Shown: piece by piece, positions 44,790 to 53,795 of the stretch | Layout: each line of letters starts with the position of its first letter | Numbering within the stretch: the stretch's first letter is position 1 | Source of the DNA: Caulobacter sp. SL161 | GTDB taxonomy: Bacteria > Pseudomonadota > Alphaproteobacteria > Caulobacterales > Caulobacteraceae | Length of the DNA stretch: 64,000 bases | Direction of reading: 5' to 3' | NCBI RefSeq assembly: GCF_026672375.1 | Contig: NZ_JAPPRA010000001.1 | Location: forward strand, 434,001-498,000 | Translations under genes and position numbers: made by a program | Notes under the pieces: model-generated | Told to the model about the DNA's origin: nothing | Databases searched by the model: none | What the model saw: the letters and a program-made list of their open reading frames with translations, nothing else

Positions 44790-46117
44790 GGCGTCAGCTC
44801 GGCGATCACCCGCGCGCCGTCATGGCCGGTGACGCGGAAGGCCAGGATCTGGCCCGAGGGCGCTTCGCCCATAAAGGCGATCTCGGTGAAGTCCTCGGCC
44901 CGGGCCACGCCGTCGCGCTCGACCAGTCCGGAGAGCACGCGGCCGACCTGGCGCTGAAGGTGGCGTTCCAGGCCGCGCTGCCCGGCTTCCCGCAGGCGGC
45001 GGGCGCGGTCCTTGATCACCGGCCCCTTGACCGGCGGCATCCGCGCGGCCGGAGTTCCGGGGCGGGCGCTGTAGGGGAAGACGTGCAGGAAGGCCAGGCC
45101 CGCCTCCTCGACCAGCTTGAGGGTGTTCTCAAAGGCCTCGTCAGTCTCGGTGGGGAAGCCCGCGATCAGGTCGGCGCCGAAGGCGGTGTCGGGGCGCACG
45201 CGGCGCACCTCGGCCACCAGTTTCAACGCGTCCTCGCGGCTGTGGCGGCGCTTCATCCGCTTGAGGATCAGGTTATCGCCCGCCTGCAACGACAGATGCA
45301 GATAGGGCATCAGCCGCGGCTCGGTTTCGAGCAGCTTGAAGAGATCCGGATCGATTTCCGCCGCGTCGATCGAGGACAGGCGCAGACGCGGCAGGTCCGG
45401 AACCATGCGCAGGATGCGGCCGACCAGCTGGCCCAGCGTCGGCTGGCCCGGCAGGTCCGCGCCCCAGGAGGTGACGTCGACGCCGGTCAGGACGACCTCG
45501 CGATAGCCCTCGGCGGCCAGTTTGCGGACCTGTTCGACGACCTCGCCGGCCGGAGCCGAGCGCGAGTTTCCCCGGCCATAGGGGATGATGCAGAAGGTGC
45601 AGCGGTGGTCGCAGCCGTTCTGCACCTCGACATAGGCGCGGGCCCGGTCCTTCAGGCCGTCGATCAGGTGACCGGCGGTCTCCTTGATCGACATGATGTC
45701 GTTGACCCGCACGCGGGTGGAGGTGTCGGTCAGGGCGCCGGGGGCAGCCTTTTCGGCATTGCCCAAAACGAGATCGACCTCGGGCATGGCGGCGAAGGCG
45801 GCGGGATCCACCTGAGCGGCGCAGCCGGTGACGATGATCCGGGCGCCCGGCCGCTCGCGCCGCGCCTTGCGGATCGCCTGGCGAGCCTGGCGCACGGCCT
45901 CGTTGGTCACCGCGCAGGTGTTGAACACCACCGCGTCCGACAGACCGTCCGCCGAAGCGCGCGCGCGCATGGCCTCGCTCTCATAAGCGTTCAGCCGGCA
46001 GCCGAAGGTGACGACGTCGACGCCGTCCGACCCCGACAGCGTGGTCGCAGGACCGCCCTCCTCGCCCGCTGCGGGCGGAGACTTCGGGGTCGCCTTGATG
46101 ACGGTGTAGCTGGTCAT
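44786..46117 (-). CDS. mtaB: tRNA t6A37 methylthiotransferase MtaB
   Basis: The 443-residue radical-SAM enzyme adds a methylthio group to t6A at position 37 of tRNAs that read ANN codons. The N-terminal UPF0004 cluster ligands are Cys40, Cys68 and Cys99. The radical-SAM CxxxCxxC is in CDHRCTFC (Cys169, Cys173, Cys176). A TRAM-like domain forms the end. The length and VTFGCRLNAYES start distinguish MtaB from MiaB. It starts 4 bp after the dapF stop. Confidence 0.93.
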   Translation of the reverse strand: MTSYTVIKATPKSPPAAGEEGGPATTLSGSDGVDVVTFGCRLNAYESEAMRARASADGLSDAVVFNTCAVTNEAVRQARQAIRKARRERPGARIIVTGCAAQVDPAAFAAMPEVDLVLGNAEKAAPGALTDTSTRVRVNDIMSIKETAGHLIDGLKDRARAYVEVQNGCDHRCTFCIIPYGRGNSRSAPAGEVVEQVRKLAAEGYREVVLTGVDVTSWGADLPGQPTLGQLVGRILRMVPDLPRLRLSSIDAAEIDPDLFKLLETEPRLMPYLHLSLQAGDNLILKRMKRRHSREDALKLVAEVRRVRPDTAFGADLIAGFPTETDEAFENTLKLVEEAGLAFLHVFPYSARPGTPAARMPPVKGPVIKDRARRLREAGQRGLERHLQRQVGRVLSGLVERDGVARAEDFTEIAFMGEAPSGQILAFRVTGHDGARVIAELTP

Positions 46118-46121
46118 GGCC

Positions 46122-46973
46122 TCAAGCCGCGACCAGCTCCGGCAGCTTGCCGGCGTATTCCATGGTGATCGGGCCCGTCATGATCACGTGGCCGTCGCTC
46201 TCGCGCCATTCGATGGTCAGCGACCCGGTGTCGAACTCGACCCGCGCCTTGCGATCGGTCAGGCCGCGACGCACGGCGGCGACCTGAGCGGCGCAGGCGC
46301 CGGTGCCGCAGGCCTGGGTGAGGCCCGCGCCACGCTCCCAGACCTTCAGCCGGATATGGTCGCGGCTGGCGATGTGGGCGAAGCCGACATTGACGCCTTG
46401 CGGGAACAGCGGGTGATGCTCGACGAGGCTGCCCGTGCCGCGCGCGAAGTCGTCGGTGACCGGCGCGTCGACGAAGAACACCACATGCGGATTGCCCATC
46501 GAGACGCAGACCGGCGTGTGGACCAGCGGCGCGTCGATCGGACCGACCTGCAGCTCCACGCGTTCGGTGTTCATCTCCTCGGAGAGGGGGATCTGGGTCC
46601 AGTCGAGACCGGGCGGACCCATGTCGACCGTCACCAGCTTGTCGCCGGCCGCAACGCCCGACAGGCGCCCAGCTACGGTGTCGAAGGCCACCGCGTCCTT
46701 GCCGGCCGACTGCATCAGGAGCCAGGCGACGCAGCGCGTGCCGTTGCCGCAGGCGCCGGCTACTTCCCCGTCCGCGTTCCAGAACCGGACATAGGCCGAC
46801 GCGCCCTCGGCCCTGGGCGGATCGATGGCGATGACCTGGTCGCAGCCGATCCCTCCGTCCCGTTTGGCGATCGCACGGATCTGCTCAGGGGTCGGATCGA
46901 AGCTTTCGGTCAGGGTCTGGACGACGACGAAGTCGTTGCCCAACCCGTTCATCTTCAGGAAGGTGCGGCTCAT
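46122..46973 (-). CDS. dapF: Diaminopimelate epimerase
   Basis: A 283-residue two-domain, cofactor-free racemase converting LL- to meso-diaminopimelate for peptidoglycan and lysine. The catalytic cysteines are Cys75 in GACGNGTRC and the second in TQACGTGACAAQ (near 225). The start is MSRTFLKMNGLGNDFVVV. It leads a three-gene run dapF-mtaB-GFA. The gene is divergent from an S9 peptidase. Confidence 0.95.
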   Translation of the reverse strand: MSRTFLKMNGLGNDFVVVQTLTESFDPTPEQIRAIAKRDGGIGCDQVIAIDPPRAEGASAYVRFWNADGEVAGACGNGTRCVAWLLMQSAGKDAVAFDTVAGRLSGVAAGDKLVTVDMGPPGLDWTQIPLSEEMNTERVELQVGPIDAPLVHTPVCVSMGNPHVVFFVDAPVTDDFARGTGSLVEHHPLFPQGVNVGFAHIASRDHIRLKVWERGAGLTQACGTGACAAQVAAVRRGLTDRKARVEFDTGSLTIEWRESDGHVIMTGPITMEYAGKLPELVAA

Positions 46974-47119
46974 GGCCGGGCTATATAGTGGAAAAGCCGC
47001 GCCAAGTCAGGGGACGCGGCGACGCGGGGCATGATCGCCCACGCTCGGGCCGTTTCCCGGTTCAAGACGTTCGAAAAGTGGGCTGGCGCGCGACGGAATG
47101 TTCGATACCGTCCCCAGCC

Positions 47120-49249
47120 ATGATGACGCTCCGCCACGGCTCGGCCGCCGCTCTCGCCCTTGTCCTCCTGGCCTCCGGCTCCGCGCGAGCCCAGGAGACC
47201 GACCCGCACCTGGCCCTCGAGGCCGTCGAAAGCCCTGAAGCCCTCGCCTGGGTGAAGGCCGAGAACGACAAGACCCTGCCGCTGCTCTCCAGCGATCCGC
47301 GTTTCGTGGGCCTGCAGGCCGAGGCCCTGAAGATCCTGGCCGCCAAGGACCGGATCGCCATGCCCAACTTCGTCGGCAAGACGGTGTTCAACTTCTGGCA
47401 GGACGCGACCCATGTGCGCGGCGTCTGGCGGCGCACCAGCCTTGAGTCCTACAAGTCCGCAACCCCCCAGTGGGAGACGGTGATCGACCTCGACGCCCTG
47501 GCCGCCGCCGAGGGCAAGAACTGGATCTGGAAGGGCGCCGACTGCCGGCCCAAGACCCACGATCGCTGCCTCGTGAACCTGTCCAACGGCGGCAAGGACG
47601 CGGTCACGGTCCGCGAGTTCGATCTTGCGACCAAGAGCTTCGTCGATCCGGCGGCGGGCGGCTTTGTCCTGCCCGAGAGCAAGCAGTCGATCGAGTGGCT
47701 GGACCCCGACACCCTGATCCTGACCCGCGACTGGGGTCCGGGCACGACCACCGACAGCGGCTACGGCATGGTCATCAAGACGCTGAAGCGCGGTCAGGCC
47801 CTGGACCAGGCGGTCGAGGTCTATCGCGGCCAGAAGGGCGACGTCTCGGTGCGGCCCAACGTGATCCGCGACGCCAAGGGCAACCGCGTCGTCCTGATCG
47901 AGCAGGCGACCGACTTCTTCAACAGCCTCTATTTCGAGTGGACCCCCAAGGGTCTGGCGCAACTTCCCCTGCCCAAGCAGGGCGGCGTGATCGGCATGCT
48001 GGACGGCGCTCTCGTCGTGAAGACCGAAGAGCCCTGGACCTTCGCCGGGGTCACCATCCCCGCCGGCAGCCTGGCCCTGGCCACACCCGAGCGCCTGCGC
48101 CCGGGCGGCGAGATCGTGACGTCAAATGGCTGCAATCCTTGCGCGATCCTGTCGCCGGGGCCGCGCCAGTCGATCGCCCAGGCCACGGTCACCGACAACC
48201 GCGTGGTCGCCGTCGTCTATGACAACGTCCGGGGCTCGCTGGTCAGCCTGGAAAACCGGGGCGAGCGCGGGGTGGTCAAGACCAACCTGCCCGTCATCGA
48301 CAACGCCGCCGTCACCCTGGGCTCGCATTCGGACGAGGGCGATCTTGTCTTCTACACCGACGAGGGCTTTGCGACCCCGACCCAGCTCAAGCTGGCCGAC
48401 GCCACGGGAACCACCGCCCAGACGGTCAAGGCCCTGCCCGCCCAGTTCGACGCCAGCAAGCTCGAAGTCGAACAGAAGGTCGCCACCTCCAAGGACGGGA
48501 CCAAGATCCCCTATTTCCTGATCCATCCGAAAGGTCACAAGCACGACGGCAAGAACCCGACGCTGCTGCACGCCTATGGCGGCTTCAACCTGTCGAAGCT
48601 GCCCGTCTATGACCCGCTGATCGGCAAGCTGTGGCTGGAGCGCGGCGGCAGCTACGCCGTGGCCAATATCCGGGGCGGCGGCGAGTTCGGTCCGGCCTGG
48701 CACCAGGCGGCGCTGAAGGCCAATCGCCAGCGGGCCTATGACGACTATTTCGCCGTGGCCGAAGACCTGATCGCCAAGAAGATCACCTCGCCCCGCCATC
48801 TAGGCGCCTATGGCCGCTCGAACGGCGGCCTCTTGATGGGCGTGGCCATGACCCAGCGGCCCGACCTCTGGAACGCGGTGATCGTCGAAAGCCCGCTGCT
48901 GGACATGATCCGCTACACCCAGCTGCCCGCCGGGGCCTCATGGATCGGCGAGTACGGCGATCCGGCCATCCCGGCCGAACGCGCCTGGATCGAGGCCTAC
49001 AGCCCCTATCAGAAGCTGAAGGCCGGCGTGAAATATCCGCTGGCCTACATCACGACCTCGACCAAGGACGACCGCGTCCATCCGGGCCACGCGCGCAAGT
49101 TCGCCGCGCGCCTGGACGACCTGAAGGTCGATAACCTCTATTTCGAGAACACCGACGGCGGCCACGCCAACGGGGCCGATCCCAAGGCCAACGCCCGCCG
49201 CTGGGCCCTGCACTACACCTACCTGTCGCGCCAGTTGATGGATCACTAA
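47120..49249 (+). CDS. Prolyl oligopeptidase family serine peptidase (first of tandem pair)
   Basis: A 709-residue S9A peptidase with a signal peptide (to about residue 26, ARAQE). The beta-propeller domain spans about 80-430. The alpha/beta-hydrolase domain follows, with Ser567 in YGRSNGGLLMG, an oxyanion/charge motif NIRGGGEFG, TKDDRVHPGHA (Asp) and TDGGHANG (His). It would cut after Pro in small peptides, in the periplasm. ATG 47120 and 47123 are both possible starts. The stop TAA is directly followed by the ATG of its paralogue. Confidence 0.9.
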   Translation: MMTLRHGSAAALALVLLASGSARAQETDPHLALEAVESPEALAWVKAENDKTLPLLSSDPRFVGLQAEALKILAAKDRIAMPNFVGKTVFNFWQDATHVRGVWRRTSLESYKSATPQWETVIDLDALAAAEGKNWIWKGADCRPKTHDRCLVNLSNGGKDAVTVREFDLATKSFVDPAAGGFVLPESKQSIEWLDPDTLILTRDWGPGTTTDSGYGMVIKTLKRGQALDQAVEVYRGQKGDVSVRPNVIRDAKGNRVVLIEQATDFFNSLYFEWTPKGLAQLPLPKQGGVIGMLDGALVVKTEEPWTFAGVTIPAGSLALATPERLRPGGEIVTSNGCNPCAILSPGPRQSIAQATVTDNRVVAVVYDNVRGSLVSLENRGERGVVKTNLPVIDNAAVTLGSHSDEGDLVFYTDEGFATPTQLKLADATGTTAQTVKALPAQFDASKLEVEQKVATSKDGTKIPYFLIHPKGHKHDGKNPTLLHAYGGFNLSKLPVYDPLIGKLWLERGGSYAVANIRGGGEFGPAWHQAALKANRQRAYDDYFAVAEDLIAKKITSPRHLGAYGRSNGGLLMGVAMTQRPDLWNAVIVESPLLDMIRYTQLPAGASWIGEYGDPAIPAERAWIEAYSPYQKLKAGVKYPLAYITTSTKDDRVHPGHARKFAARLDDLKVDNLYFENTDGGHANGADPKANARRWALHYTYLSRQLMDH

Positions 49250-51394
49250 ATGCGTAAGTCGCTGCTTGCCCTCCTCGCCACCACGAGTCTGATGACCCTG
49301 ACCCCCGCGATCGCCGCCGACACCGCAAAGCCCGCCGCCGAGGCCCGCACGCCCCTGTCGGAGCTGGGCAAGGACGATCCGTATCTCTGGATGGAGGAGA
49401 TCGAGGGGACGCGTGCGATGGACTGGGCCAAGGCCCAGAACGCCCGCTCGCTGCCCGTGCTGCAGGGTGACGCGCGCTACGCCGACCTGGAAGCCAAGGC
49501 CCTGGCCATCCTCAACGCCAAGGACCGGGTGCCCGGCGTGTCGTTCGCGGGCGATGGTTCCCTGCGCAACTTCTGGCAGGACAAGGATCATGTTCGGGGG
49601 ATCTGGCGTAGAACGACGCTGGACAGCTACCGCACCGCCGAGCCCGCCTGGGAAACGATCCTCGACATCGACGCCCTGACCAAGGCCGAGAACGCCAACT
49701 GGGTGTTCAAGGGCGCCAGCTGCCTGCCGCCGGACGACACCCGCTGCCTCATCACCCTGTCGAACGGCGGCAAGGACGCCGTGACGGTCCGCGAGTTCGA
49801 CACCACCACCAAGAGCTTCGTCCCCGGCGGCTTCGAACTGCCGGAGGGCAAGCAGAACTACACCTGGCTGGACAAGGACACCCTGCTGGTCGGTCGCGAA
49901 TGGACGCCGGGCGAGCTGACCAAGTCGGGCTACGCCTATGTCCTGAAAGCGCTCAAGCGCGGGCAGCCCCTGGATCAGGCCAAGGAAGTCTTCCGCGGCG
50001 TCGAGACCGACGTTTCGGTCAGCCCGTTCGTGCTGCGTGACGCCGACGGGAAGGCCGTCGCGGTCATGGCCACGCGTGGCGTCACCTTCTTCGAGAGCGA
50101 GACCTATCTGATCGAGGGCGACAAGCCCGTCAAACTCGACCTGCCGCTGAAGAGCTCGATCCAGGGCTATGTCGACGGCCAGATGGTCGTCCTGATGGAG
50201 CAGGACTGGCCGGCGAAGGGCTTCAAGGTCGGCGACCTGATCAGCTTCGATCTGGCCAAGCTGAAAGCGGCCCCGGACAAGGCTGTGGCCACGCTGGTGC
50301 TGCGCCCCACGGCCCGCCAGTCGGTCGAGCAGGTCCAGACCACCCGCACCAAGCTGGTCGTCGGCATGCTCGACAACGTCAAGGGCGCGGCCAAGGTGTT
50401 CACCCACGGGCCCAAGGGCTGGACCGCCACGAGCCTGGACCTGCCGGCCAACAGCGCGATCGGTCTGGGCTCGTCCGACGACAAGGGTGAGCGCCTGTTC
50501 GTCACCGTCACCGGCTATCTGACGCCGACCACCTTCTGGCTGGCCGACGCCGGCTCGCTGAAGCTGGAGCAGATCAAGGCCTCGCCGGCCCGCTTCGACG
50601 CCTCGACCCACGTGGTCGAACAGTTCGAGGCGACCAGCACGGACGGAACCAAGGTCCCCTACTTCGTCGTGCGGCCGAAGGACGTGAAATACGACGGCTC
50701 GGCGCCGACCCTGCTCTACGCCTATGGCGGCTTCCAGGTGCCCCTCACGCCGGGCTATTCGGGTGTGATGGGCAAGCTGTGGCTGGAGCGCGGCGGCGTC
50801 TATGTGGTGGCCAATATCCGGGGCGGCGGCGAGTTCGGTCCGGCCTGGCACGCGGCCGGCCTCAAGGAGAACCGCCAGAAGGTCTATGACGACTTCTTCG
50901 CCGTCTCGCAGGACCTGATCACCCGCAAGATCACCTCGCCCCGGCGTCTGGGCATCATGGGCGGATCGAACGGTGGTCTTCTGATGGGCGTCGCCTTGAC
51001 CCAGCGGCCCGAGCTCTACAACGCCGTCGTCGTGCAGGTGCCGCTGTTCGACATGATCCGCTACAGCCAGCTCAGCGCCGGCGCTTCGTGGGTGGGCGAA
51101 TACGGCGATCCGGCCATTCCGTCGGAACGCGCCGTCATCGCCAAGTACGACCCCTATTCCAACCTCAAGGCCGGCCAGAAGTATCCCGAGGTGTTCATCG
51201 AGACCTCGACCAAGGACGACCGCGTCCACCCCGCCCACGCCCGCAAGGCCGCCGCGCGGCTGATGGAGCTGGGCTATCCGGTGCTCTACTACGAGAACAT
51301 CGACGGTGGTCACGCGGGGGCCGCCAACCTGGCGGAGACGGCGCGTCGGCAGGCCCTGGAGTATGTCTATCTGACGCGCAGGCTGATGGACTGA
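49250..51394 (+). CDS. Prolyl oligopeptidase family serine peptidase (second of tandem pair)
   Basis: The 714-residue S9A peptidase is a clear paralogue of its neighbour along the whole length. The signal peptide ends AIAADTAK. The propeller domain contains RRTTLDSYRTAEPAWETILD, and the catalytic domain has Ser573 in MGGSNGGLLMG, DDRVHPAHA and IDGGHAGA. It begins with no gap (TAA-ATG), so the pair is co-translated. The propellers differ in places, which suggests different peptide preferences. Confidence 0.9.
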   Translation: MRKSLLALLATTSLMTLTPAIAADTAKPAAEARTPLSELGKDDPYLWMEEIEGTRAMDWAKAQNARSLPVLQGDARYADLEAKALAILNAKDRVPGVSFAGDGSLRNFWQDKDHVRGIWRRTTLDSYRTAEPAWETILDIDALTKAENANWVFKGASCLPPDDTRCLITLSNGGKDAVTVREFDTTTKSFVPGGFELPEGKQNYTWLDKDTLLVGREWTPGELTKSGYAYVLKALKRGQPLDQAKEVFRGVETDVSVSPFVLRDADGKAVAVMATRGVTFFESETYLIEGDKPVKLDLPLKSSIQGYVDGQMVVLMEQDWPAKGFKVGDLISFDLAKLKAAPDKAVATLVLRPTARQSVEQVQTTRTKLVVGMLDNVKGAAKVFTHGPKGWTATSLDLPANSAIGLGSSDDKGERLFVTVTGYLTPTTFWLADAGSLKLEQIKASPARFDASTHVVEQFEATSTDGTKVPYFVVRPKDVKYDGSAPTLLYAYGGFQVPLTPGYSGVMGKLWLERGGVYVVANIRGGGEFGPAWHAAGLKENRQKVYDDFFAVSQDLITRKITSPRRLGIMGGSNGGLLMGVALTQRPELYNAVVVQVPLFDMIRYSQLSAGASWVGEYGDPAIPSERAVIAKYDPYSNLKAGQKYPEVFIETSTKDDRVHPAHARKAAARLMELGYPVLYYENIDGGHAGAANLAETARRQALEYVYLTRRLMD

Positions 51395-51405
51395 CACGGC
51401 TGGCC

Positions 51406-51435
51406 GCCGCTCGCCCTTAAGGAGAGGCGAGCGGC
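51406..51435. terminator. Perfect 10-bp hairpin after the peptidase pair
   Basis: GCCGCTCGCC (51406-51415) and GGCGAGCGGC (51426-51435) pair perfectly around a 10-base loop. There is no U-run, so it may be a Rho-linked end or an RNA-stabilising hairpin for the peptidase transcript. Confidence 0.55.
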
Positions 51436-51496
51436 GCCAAACCGCGCAGAGCGGCGTCCCGTCAACCCTAAGGCAATCTCTCGGCGTCAGAGTGCT

Positions 51497-51516
51497 GTCC
51501 GACTCTTCTGTCGGAC
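51497..51516 (+). promoter_or_regulatory. Perfect hairpin just upstream of hfsK
   Basis: GTCCGAC-TCTTCT-GTCGGAC is a perfect 7-bp inverted repeat ending nine bases before the TTG start of hfsK. It takes the place where a ribosome binding site should be, and no clear Shine-Dalgarno sequence is visible. It could limit translation or be a protein-binding site. Confidence 0.45.
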
Positions 51517-51525
51517 TGGCCCATT

Positions 51526-52611
51526 TTGCTCATCGAAATCGTCAAAGCGCTGGAACTTTCGGACGCCGATGTCGCGCGGTGGACGCAGCTGCAGCACGGC
51601 CAGACGCGGCTCGATTCTCCGTTCCTTTCACCCCAGTGGACCCTGTCTGTCGCACGCGCCCAGGGCGACAAGGGCGACCAGGTCAAGGTCGCGATCCAGC
51701 GGGGCCCCGAGGGCGAGGCTCTGGCCTTCCTGCCGGTGCGGGTGCGTCAGGACGTGGCCATGCCTGTGGGCGCGCCGATGTGCGATTATCAGGCCCTGAT
51801 CTCCGCGCCCGGCGTGACCATGGACCCGCGCGACCTGCTGCACGCGCTCGGCGTGGGTCGGATCGACTTTTGCCATATGATGGCTGACGATGAGACGCTG
51901 GGTCGCCATGCGCGCGGCCAGACCGACAGCTGGGTCGTCGAAACACCCGACGGCTACGAAGCCTATGCCGCGGAGCGCAAGGCCGCGGGTGTCGGCGTAC
52001 TCAAGGATATCGACAAGAAGCGCCGCAAAGCCGAGCGCGAAGTCGGTCCCTGCCGTTTCACCGCAATGTCGGAGAGCCGGGCGGCGTTCGATCAGCTGAT
52101 CGCCTGGAAGCGGGTCCAGTTGCTGCTGACCCACCAGACCGACCTCTTCAAGGCGCCGTGGGTCAACAAGCTGCTGGATGATCTGTTCGCGCGCCGCGAC
52201 ACCGATTTTGGCGGGGCGCTCTACACCCTGCATCTGGGCGAGCGCCTCGCGGCCGTTCACTTCCACCTTCGTGGCGAGCACACCATCCACGGCTGGCTGA
52301 TCGCCCACAATCCCGACCTCGAGCGCTATTCGCCGGGCATGATGCTGTTCCAGGACATCCTGAAGAGCATGGACGGAACGCCGTACATGCGGCTGGATCT
52401 CGGAACCGGCGACTACCGCTTCAAGCGCGAGCTCTCCAACGCCCAGCAGCGCGTGGTGTTCGGCTTCCTGGGCTCGCCCTCGATGCCGAGCCTTGTCCGC
52501 CACGCGGTCTACGGTGTCCGCAGTGTGGCCGAGGCCCTGCCGCTGGGGCGTATCTCGGAGCTTCCCGGCAAGGCGATGCGACGCATCGACCTGCTGCGCG
52601 GACTGCACTGA
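51526..52611 (+). CDS. hfsK: Holdfast N-acetyltransferase HfsK (CelD/GNAT type)
   Basis: A 361-residue protein with two GNAT-like halves of the CelD/FemAB type: SPFLSPQWTLSVARA and PVRVRQDVAMPVGAPMCDYQ near the start, and a later acyl-CoA half with LHLGERLAAVHFHLRGEHTIHGWLIAHNPDL and YMRLDLGTGDYRFK. Its place ten genes before creS agrees with my recollection of where Caulobacter hfsK lies. HfsK is a c-di-GMP effector that modifies holdfast polysaccharide to help it stick (established in Caulobacter). The start appears to be TTG 51526. Paralogues exist, so the symbol is likely but not certain. Confidence 0.75.
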   Translation: MLIEIVKALELSDADVARWTQLQHGQTRLDSPFLSPQWTLSVARAQGDKGDQVKVAIQRGPEGEALAFLPVRVRQDVAMPVGAPMCDYQALISAPGVTMDPRDLLHALGVGRIDFCHMMADDETLGRHARGQTDSWVVETPDGYEAYAAERKAAGVGVLKDIDKKRRKAEREVGPCRFTAMSESRAAFDQLIAWKRVQLLLTHQTDLFKAPWVNKLLDDLFARRDTDFGGALYTLHLGERLAAVHFHLRGEHTIHGWLIAHNPDLERYSPGMMLFQDILKSMDGTPYMRLDLGTGDYRFKRELSNAQQRVVFGFLGSPSMPSLVRHAVYGVRSVAEALPLGRISELPGKAMRRIDLLRGLH

Positions 52612-52621
52612 CGTCTAGGCG

Positions 52622-52909
52622 TCACGCCTCCCGCGTCCATCCGTATTTAAGCTCGCCCTCCCGAAAGGCGAAGCGGTCCAGGTGCTTGGCCACCACGTCT
52701 TCAAGCCTGGCGAGGCCCTCCTGGTCGGCGGCCTCGACGGTGATGTCGAGACTGTCCGCGTGGGCCGTCATGCGACAGAGGCCGGGCGGCAGCGGAAAAT
52801 GGGCCGAGGTCTCGTCGTAGCGGACCTCGAACTTGTGACTCCAGTGCTTGGCGAGCTGGGTCATGTAGCGGGCCGCCTTGTCGGTGGCGACGCGAGCGTG
52901 GCTTTCCAT
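52622..52909 (-). CDS. DUF2218 protein
   Basis: A 95-residue protein matching DUF2218: ARVATDKAARYMTQLAKHWSHKFEV, FPLPPGLCRM, and ITVEAADQEGLARLEDVVAKHLDRFAFRE. In many bacteria this family is encoded beside YqjI-type PadR repressors and siderophore-interacting ferric reductases, so a role in metal handling is inferred. It lies 13 bp downstream of the PadR gene on the same strand. ATG 52909 is the conserved start. Confidence 0.82.
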   Translation of the reverse strand: MESHARVATDKAARYMTQLAKHWSHKFEVRYDETSAHFPLPPGLCRMTAHADSLDITVEAADQEGLARLEDVVAKHLDRFAFREGELKYGWTREA

Positions 52910-52922
52910 CTTTGCTTGCTCC

Positions 52923-53501
52923 TCAGAGGGTCTCGATGGCCGCTGCGGCGTCATCGAGCGCCTTGGCGATGCCGGCGATCTGCTGGGCCGTCAGCTGGCC
53001 GCCGTGCAGCTTGAGCCGAAGAGCGGTCTTCAGGTTCTCACGCGCCCGCAGGATCTGCGGCGAGAACGCGGCGCTGGTCGAAGCGGCCTCGGCCATGCGC
53101 TCGAACAGCGAGCGCACAGGCTGTTCGTTGCTGACCAGGAACGCCTCGCCTTCCGGCGTGATCGTATAAAGCTTCTTGCCGCCGCCGGCCTCACTGGCGA
53201 CGACATAGCCCAGCTCCTCGAGCAGGGTCAGGGTCGGATAGACCACGCCAGGGCTGGGGGTATAGGCGCCTCCCGCCGCCGTCTCGATCGCCTTGATCAG
53301 TTCGTAGCCGTGGCTGGGCTTGTCGGCGATCAGCTTGAGAACCACCAGACGCAGGTCGCCGTGGTCGAAGAAGCGGCCCATGCGTCCGCCGCGCCCCCGG
53401 GGCCCGTGATGGTGACCGTGGAAGCCAAACGGATGCCGACCGTGATGCTGGCCCCCGTGGCCACCCCACACGCTGCGGTGGGAATGATGTCGTCCAAACA
53501 T
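52923..53501 (-). CDS. PadR-family repressor with His-rich N-terminus (YqjI-like)
   Basis: The 192-residue product starts with a His/Gly-rich segment (about 1-40; HHSHRSVWGGHGGQHHGRH) likely to bind Ni or Fe. A PadR winged helix follows: LRLVVLKLIADKPSHGYELIKAIE, TPSPGVVYPTLTLLEELGYV and GKKLYTITPEGEAFL. E. coli YqjI has the same layout and is a nickel-sensitive repressor of iron homeostasis genes. It heads a two-gene operon with DUF2218. A perfect inverted repeat upstream is its probable operator. Confidence 0.88.
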   Translation of the reverse strand: MFGRHHSHRSVWGGHGGQHHGRHPFGFHGHHHGPRGRGGRMGRFFDHGDLRLVVLKLIADKPSHGYELIKAIETAAGGAYTPSPGVVYPTLTLLEELGYVVASEAGGGKKLYTITPEGEAFLVSNEQPVRSLFERMAEAASTSAAFSPQILRARENLKTALRLKLHGGQLTAQQIAGIAKALDDAAAAIETL

Positions 53502-53534
53502 GTTTTAGATCCTGTTTCGTTATATCGGAATTAC

Positions 53535-53581
53535 AGATATATCGAAAACGGCGATCGTCAAGAGCGCATTTCGATATATCT
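53535..53581. promoter_or_regulatory. Perfect 13-bp inverted repeat, likely operator of the YqjI-like repressor
   Basis: AGATATATCGAAA (53535-53547) and TTTCGATATATCT (53569-53581) are perfect inverted copies, 21 bp apart. A partial third copy, TATATCGG (53521-53528), lies closer to the PadR start at 53501. The arms contain the near-palindrome CGATATATC and stand out as AT-rich in this GC-rich DNA. Confidence 0.65.
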
Positions 53582-53795
53582 AAATATGCTGAGGCTCGAC
53601 GGGCGCGGCGCCGGCGCCACGCTTGCCGACAAACCGTGAAGCCCCCGCGCCCAAGGGGTTCCAGTGCGCCGATGGGTGGATCACATCGTAAGGCTCGCGG
53701 CGGGCGTGACTGAGTCGCGCGACGCCGAAGCGATTTGCGCTCAAGCGTAAGCGAAATAGTCGGCCTTATCTTGATACGGAGGGCGTCGTGAATAC

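Noticed and set aside
48938..51397. 819-codon minus-strand frame over the second S9 peptidase
   Set aside because: Low-complexity shadow of an intact paralogue pair with catalytic motifs on the plus strand.
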